DNA from: Fusobacterium varium
GTDB lineage: Bacteria > Fusobacteriota > Fusobacteriia > Fusobacteriales > Fusobacteriaceae
NCBI GenBank assembly: GCA_021531615.1
Contig: JADYUE010000001.1
Location: forward strand, 186,001-250,000
Reading direction: 5' to 3'
Length of the DNA: 64,000 bases
Of the stretch, positions 61,101 through 64,000 are shown one piece after another (within the stretch, counting starts at the first letter, position 1; each line of letters begins with the position of its first letter). The position numbers and the translations under genes were made by a program. The notes below the pieces were generated by a model, which searched no databases, was not told the origin of the DNA, and worked only from the letters and a program-made list of their open reading frames with translations.

Positions 61101-62348
61101 CTATTTAGATTTTTTTATTATCTCCATTGCTTGTTCAAAAGGCATCTCTTCTTGAGTTCTATTTATAAAATCTTTTAATAGAACTACACCTTTATTTATT
61201 TCATCTTCTCCAGTAATTATACAATATTTTACTCCAAGCTTATCAGCTTTTTTCATATGAGATTTCATACCTTTACTATTGAAGTCTATATAACTTTTTA
61301 TTCCTTCATCTCTAAGATCTTTTGTTATTTTTAAACTATAATCTTTTGCATTGTCACCAAGCCATGCTACATATACATCTGGACTGTTGCTAGGGTATTT
61401 ATCCAATAACATCATCATTCTCTCTACCCCTGCTGCAAATCCAACTGCTGGTATATCCTTATCTCCTAGTTGTTTTAGAAGATTATCATATCTTCCTCCA
61501 CCTAATACTGTTCCTTGTGCTCCTAATTTATTAGTTACAATCTCATAAACAGTACTTGAATAATAGTCAAGTCCTCTAACTAATTTAGGATCTTCAACAT
61601 ATTTTATTCCAAAAATATCAAGATATTTTTTTACATTTTCATAGTGTTCTCTTTCTTCTGATGAAAGTGAATCTATTATGCTTGGAGCATTTTTAGTAAG
61701 CTCTTTACACTTATCAACTTTACAATCTAGAACTCTCAATGGATTTTTTTCCATTCTCATTCTACAATCTTCACAAAGTTCCTCTTTTAGTGGTTCTAAG
61801 AAAGAAAGTAGTTTTTCTCTATATTGAGTACGTGATGCATTTGTTCCAACAGAGTTTATATGAACTTCTAGATCACTTATACCTAATTTTTCAAGTAAAG
61901 TATAGCTCATTGCTATAACTTCAGCATCTAAAATAGGTGAGCTTTCTCCTAATACTTCTACCCCAATTTGATTGAACTCTCTTTGTCTTCCAGCTTGTGG
62001 TCTCTCATATCTAAACATAGAACCATTGTAATAGTATCTAGTTACATCTTCCTTTCCATAGATTCCATTTTCTAAATATGATCTTACAACTGATGCTGTA
62101 TTTTCTGGTCTTAAAGTAAGGCTTCTATCCCCTCTATCTTTAAAAGTGTACATCTCTTTTTCAACTACGTCAGTTCCCTCTCCAATTCCTCTTTTGAAAA
62201 GATCTGTTTCTTCAAAGATTGGAGTTTTAATATATGAATATCCATAGCTTTCAAATGTATCTTGAGCTACTCTTGAGATATAGTTATATTTTACAGCCTC
62301 TTCTCCAAAAATATCCTTTGTTCCTCTTACTGCTTTTATTAGCTTCAT
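61101..62348 (-). CDS. hisS: Histidyl-tRNA synthetase
   Basis: A class II synthetase that charges tRNA-His. The 415-residue protein starts LIKAVRGTKDIFGEEAVKYN and has motif 2 YYNGSMFRYERPQAGRQREF. The histidine-specific loop LVRGLDYYSSTVYEI and motif 3 AVGFAAGVERMMML follow, and the C-terminal anticodon domain starts near residue 320. GAGGTGG precedes the ATG, 19 nt after rarA. Complete, normal length. Confidence 0.97.
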   Translation of the reverse strand: MKLIKAVRGTKDIFGEEAVKYNYISRVAQDTFESYGYSYIKTPIFEETDLFKRGIGEGTDVVEKEMYTFKDRGDRSLTLRPENTASVVRSYLENGIYGKEDVTRYYYNGSMFRYERPQAGRQREFNQIGVEVLGESSPILDAEVIAMSYTLLEKLGISDLEVHINSVGTNASRTQYREKLLSFLEPLKEELCEDCRMRMEKNPLRVLDCKVDKCKELTKNAPSIIDSLSSEEREHYENVKKYLDIFGIKYVEDPKLVRGLDYYSSTVYEIVTNKLGAQGTVLGGGRYDNLLKQLGDKDIPAVGFAAGVERMMMLLDKYPSNSPDVYVAWLGDNAKDYSLKITKDLRDEGIKSYIDFNSKGMKSHMKKADKLGVKYCIITGEDEINKGVVLLKDFINRTQEEMPFEQAMEIIKKSK

Positions 62349-62367
62349 CCTTTTACCACCTCATAAA

Positions 62368-63591
62368 TTATTTTCCCCATAATTTTTCCAGTTTTTCTTT
62401 TATCAGTTTCTCATTTTTATTTTCCCCAGGTATATAATATCTTCTTTTCTTCTCACTATAATTCTGTTTCACAAAATTTCCAGCAAAATCATGTGGATAC
62501 TTATACCCTTTGTTATTTTGACAGATATTTAACGGTACTTTCTCAAGATCTCCATTTTCTATATCTTCCAACGCTTTATTTATTCCCATATAGCATGAAT
62601 TACTTTTTGTAGAGATAGCTATATATATCACTGCTTGAGCCAAAATAATTCTAATCTCTGGCATTCCTATCCTTTCACTTGCTTGCATAGCACTATTTGC
62701 TATAAGCATAGCCTCTGGATTTGCCATTCCTATATCTTCACTTGCGTGAATCATAATTCTTCTAGCTATATATCTAGGATCTTCCCCACCATGTAGAAGT
62801 CTAGCCAACCAATACAGAGCTGAGTCTGGATCACTTCCACGCATACTTTTTATCATTGCAGATATAAGATTATATTTATCCTCTGCCTTATGATAGGAAG
62901 ATTGTCTCTCTCTAAATATTTGTAAAACTTCTGAGTCATCTAAATCAATACAACTATTTTTATAAAGCTCTAAATAGTTAAGTGCTATTCTACTATCACC
63001 TTGAGAAATATCCAATATACACTCTACTATCTCATTAGAAATATCTATACCTAAATAATTTATCCCCTTTTGTAATATCTTTTTTATATCTTCTCTATTT
63101 AAAGATTTAAACTCAAAAATCATAACTCTTGAAAGTAAAGCATTATTTAAACTATAATAAGGATTTTCAGTTGTTGCTCCTATAAGAGTCAATACCCCTG
63201 ATTCACAATAGGATAACAGTGCATCTTGTTGCATCTTATTAAATCTATGAATCTCATCTAAAAAAAGTATAGTCTTTTTCCCATAAAATTCAAGATTTTT
63301 TTTAGCTTTTTCAACAATATCTCTCAAATCATTTAAACTAGCTACTGTTGCATTTAAAGTTTCAAAGTTGCTATCTAAAGTTTTAGAGATTATCTCTCCC
63401 AATGAACTTTTCCCACACCCTGGTGGTCCAAAGAATATGCAATTTGATATTGTCTGCTTCTCTATAAGTTTCCTTAAAATGCCACCTTTTCCTAAAATCT
63501 TCTCCTGCCCTATAAAGTCATCTAAAGTAGTTGGTCGCATTTTTAAAGCTAATGGTTTTACTTTTTCATAGTTATTTTCAAATAGATTCAT
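62368..63591 (-). CDS. rarA: Replication-associated recombination protein A
   Basis: A AAA+ ATPase of the RarA/MgsA/WRNIP1 family that acts at stalled replication forks together with SSB. The 407-residue protein begins PLALKMRPTTLDDFIGQEKI. Walker A is FFGPPGCGKSSLGEI, Walker B FLDEIHRFNK and sensor 1 LIGATTENPYYSLNNALLSR. The C-terminal tetramerisation part has LLHGGEDPRYIARRIMIHAS. First gene of the rarA-hisS-aspS operon. The proposed start at 63591 lacks a strong Shine-Dalgarno (TGTGATATA before ATG), so expression may be modest. Confidence 0.95.
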   Translation of the reverse strand: MNLFENNYEKVKPLALKMRPTTLDDFIGQEKILGKGGILRKLIEKQTISNCIFFGPPGCGKSSLGEIISKTLDSNFETLNATVASLNDLRDIVEKAKKNLEFYGKKTILFLDEIHRFNKMQQDALLSYCESGVLTLIGATTENPYYSLNNALLSRVMIFEFKSLNREDIKKILQKGINYLGIDISNEIVECILDISQGDSRIALNYLELYKNSCIDLDDSEVLQIFRERQSSYHKAEDKYNLISAMIKSMRGSDPDSALYWLARLLHGGEDPRYIARRIMIHASEDIGMANPEAMLIANSAMQASERIGMPEIRIILAQAVIYIAISTKSNSCYMGINKALEDIENGDLEKVPLNICQNNKGYKYPHDFAGNFVKQNYSEKKRRYYIPGENKNEKLIKEKLEKLWGK

Positions 63592-63616
63592 TATATCACA
63601 ACCATAGATTAGTTTT

Positions 63617-63643
63617 TACAAAAAAAGCGTATTGAAGAACAAT
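63617..63643 (-). terminator. Terminator after secG
   Basis: On the minus strand GCGTATTG, a 5-nt loop and CAATACGC are followed by seven T. Confidence 0.93.
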
Positions 63644-63657
63644 ACGCCTCATACCTT

Positions 63658-63882
63658 CTATTTTACTAAGTATAATAAAAGTGCACTGACTATAAACAGT
63701 ACTGCAACTACTTCTGTTGCTTTAGCTAAAGGCCCACCGTCTTTTGATACTCCAAACACAGTATTTGATGCTCCCATTCCCATGCTTGCTGACATTCCGT
63801 GGCTCCTATCAGGCTGGATAAGTACAAGAATTATCAAGGCTATAGCAAATACAAAAAGCATTAATGTAAATAATGTTTCCAT
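63658..63882 (-). CDS. secG: Preprotein translocase subunit SecG
   Basis: A 74-residue subunit of the SecYEG channel. It has two membrane helices (residues 5-22 and about 55-72) joined by a loop containing RSHGMSASMGMGASNTVFGV. The loop is glycine/serine-rich as in other SecG proteins, and helix 1 ends VLIQPDRS, close to the common VLLQ. AGGAGG precedes the ATG. Single-gene unit between a promoter and a terminator. Confidence 0.93.
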   Translation of the reverse strand: METLFTLMLFVFAIALIILVLIQPDRSHGMSASMGMGASNTVFGVSKDGGPLAKATEVVAVLFIVSALLLYLVK

Positions 63883-63925
63883 AAATTCCTCCTAAAATTC
63901 ACTCCCATGTTTATTAATACATTAA

Positions 63926-63954
63926 ATTATATCATAGATATTCAAAATATTAAA
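63926..63954 (-). promoter_or_regulatory. Predicted promoter of secG
   Basis: On the minus strand TTTAAT (63954-63949), 17 nt, TATAAT (63931-63926). It is 44 nt before the secG start. Nothing else is visible to the right edge. Confidence 0.65.
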
Positions 63955-64000
63955 GATATCTTTTACAAGATTTAATTTATTTTTATTAAATTTAAAAGAG

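Overview
The window is about 64 kb of very AT-rich DNA from an anaerobic, outer-membrane-bearing bacterium, most likely a Fusobacterium or close relative. I infer this from several signs: the AGA-rich codon use, the Kdo-phosphate phosphatase gene kdsC (LPS synthesis), the complete MoxR/Bat operon, a DUF4250 protein, many lipoproteins, and purine-rich Shine-Dalgarno sites. No phage, integrase, transposase or CRISPR array is visible. The species call is inference only.

Layout. 1-6.2 kb: a SIR2-like gene cut by the left edge, cardiolipin synthase, a PHP phosphoesterase, tRNA-Arg(CCT), a small lipoprotein, exonuclease III, an 80-residue unknown, thiD, kdsC and rpsT. 6.4-13.7 kb: an eight-gene minus-strand operon moxR, DUF58, signal/TM protein, batA, batB, batC-like, batD, DUF4250. 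14-23.6 kb: an SPFH protein, an HU-like protein, ssb, a GNAT enzyme with a convergent small hydrophobic peptide, hflX-MATE, mscL, and queH-membrane protein-pepP. 24-31.3 kb: carAB behind an attenuator-like leader, an orphan peptide-binding lipoprotein, a Nudix enzyme and a TSCPD protein. 31.5-37.1 kb: a YwqK-type lipoprotein and the livJHMGF branched-chain amino acid transporter, preceded by a Leu/Ile/Val-rich short ORF and a terminator. 37.1-45.3 kb: a surface polysaccharide cluster with four glycosyltransferases, an EpsG-like polymerase, an initiating sugar transferase and a protein resembling the N-terminal part of arylsulfotransferases. 45.5-64 kb: pepT, marR-MATE, sfsA, an Rrf2 regulator, rapZ-uvrC-lipoprotein-SpoIIE phosphatase-DUF1385, then rarA-hisS-aspS, an unassigned structured RNA, argS, and secG at the right.

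The most notable signals are non-coding. (1) Intergenic elements at 13.86-14.19, 23.67-23.87 and 48.77-49.15 kb share modules. Two copies contain a roughly 160-nt nested stem-loop whose helices differ in sequence but stay paired, while the internal-loop and apical motifs are identical. This is strong evidence for selected structure and is the best candidate for an undescribed system. (2) carAB has a consensus promoter, a 43-codon U-rich leader ORF with nine TTT codons, and a terminator whose stem contains the leader stop codon. This is the logic of UTP-sensitive pyrBI attenuation. CarA itself has Ser and Leu where the glutaminase catalytic Cys and His belong, suggesting an ammonia-using enzyme. 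(3) livJHMGF is preceded by a 34-codon ORF with 16 Leu/Ile/Val codons, a terminator and a possible 7-bp antiterminator pairing. (4) A 230-nt RNA with its own promoter and terminator lies between aspS and argS. (5) A type I toxin-like peptide lies opposite the GNAT gene.
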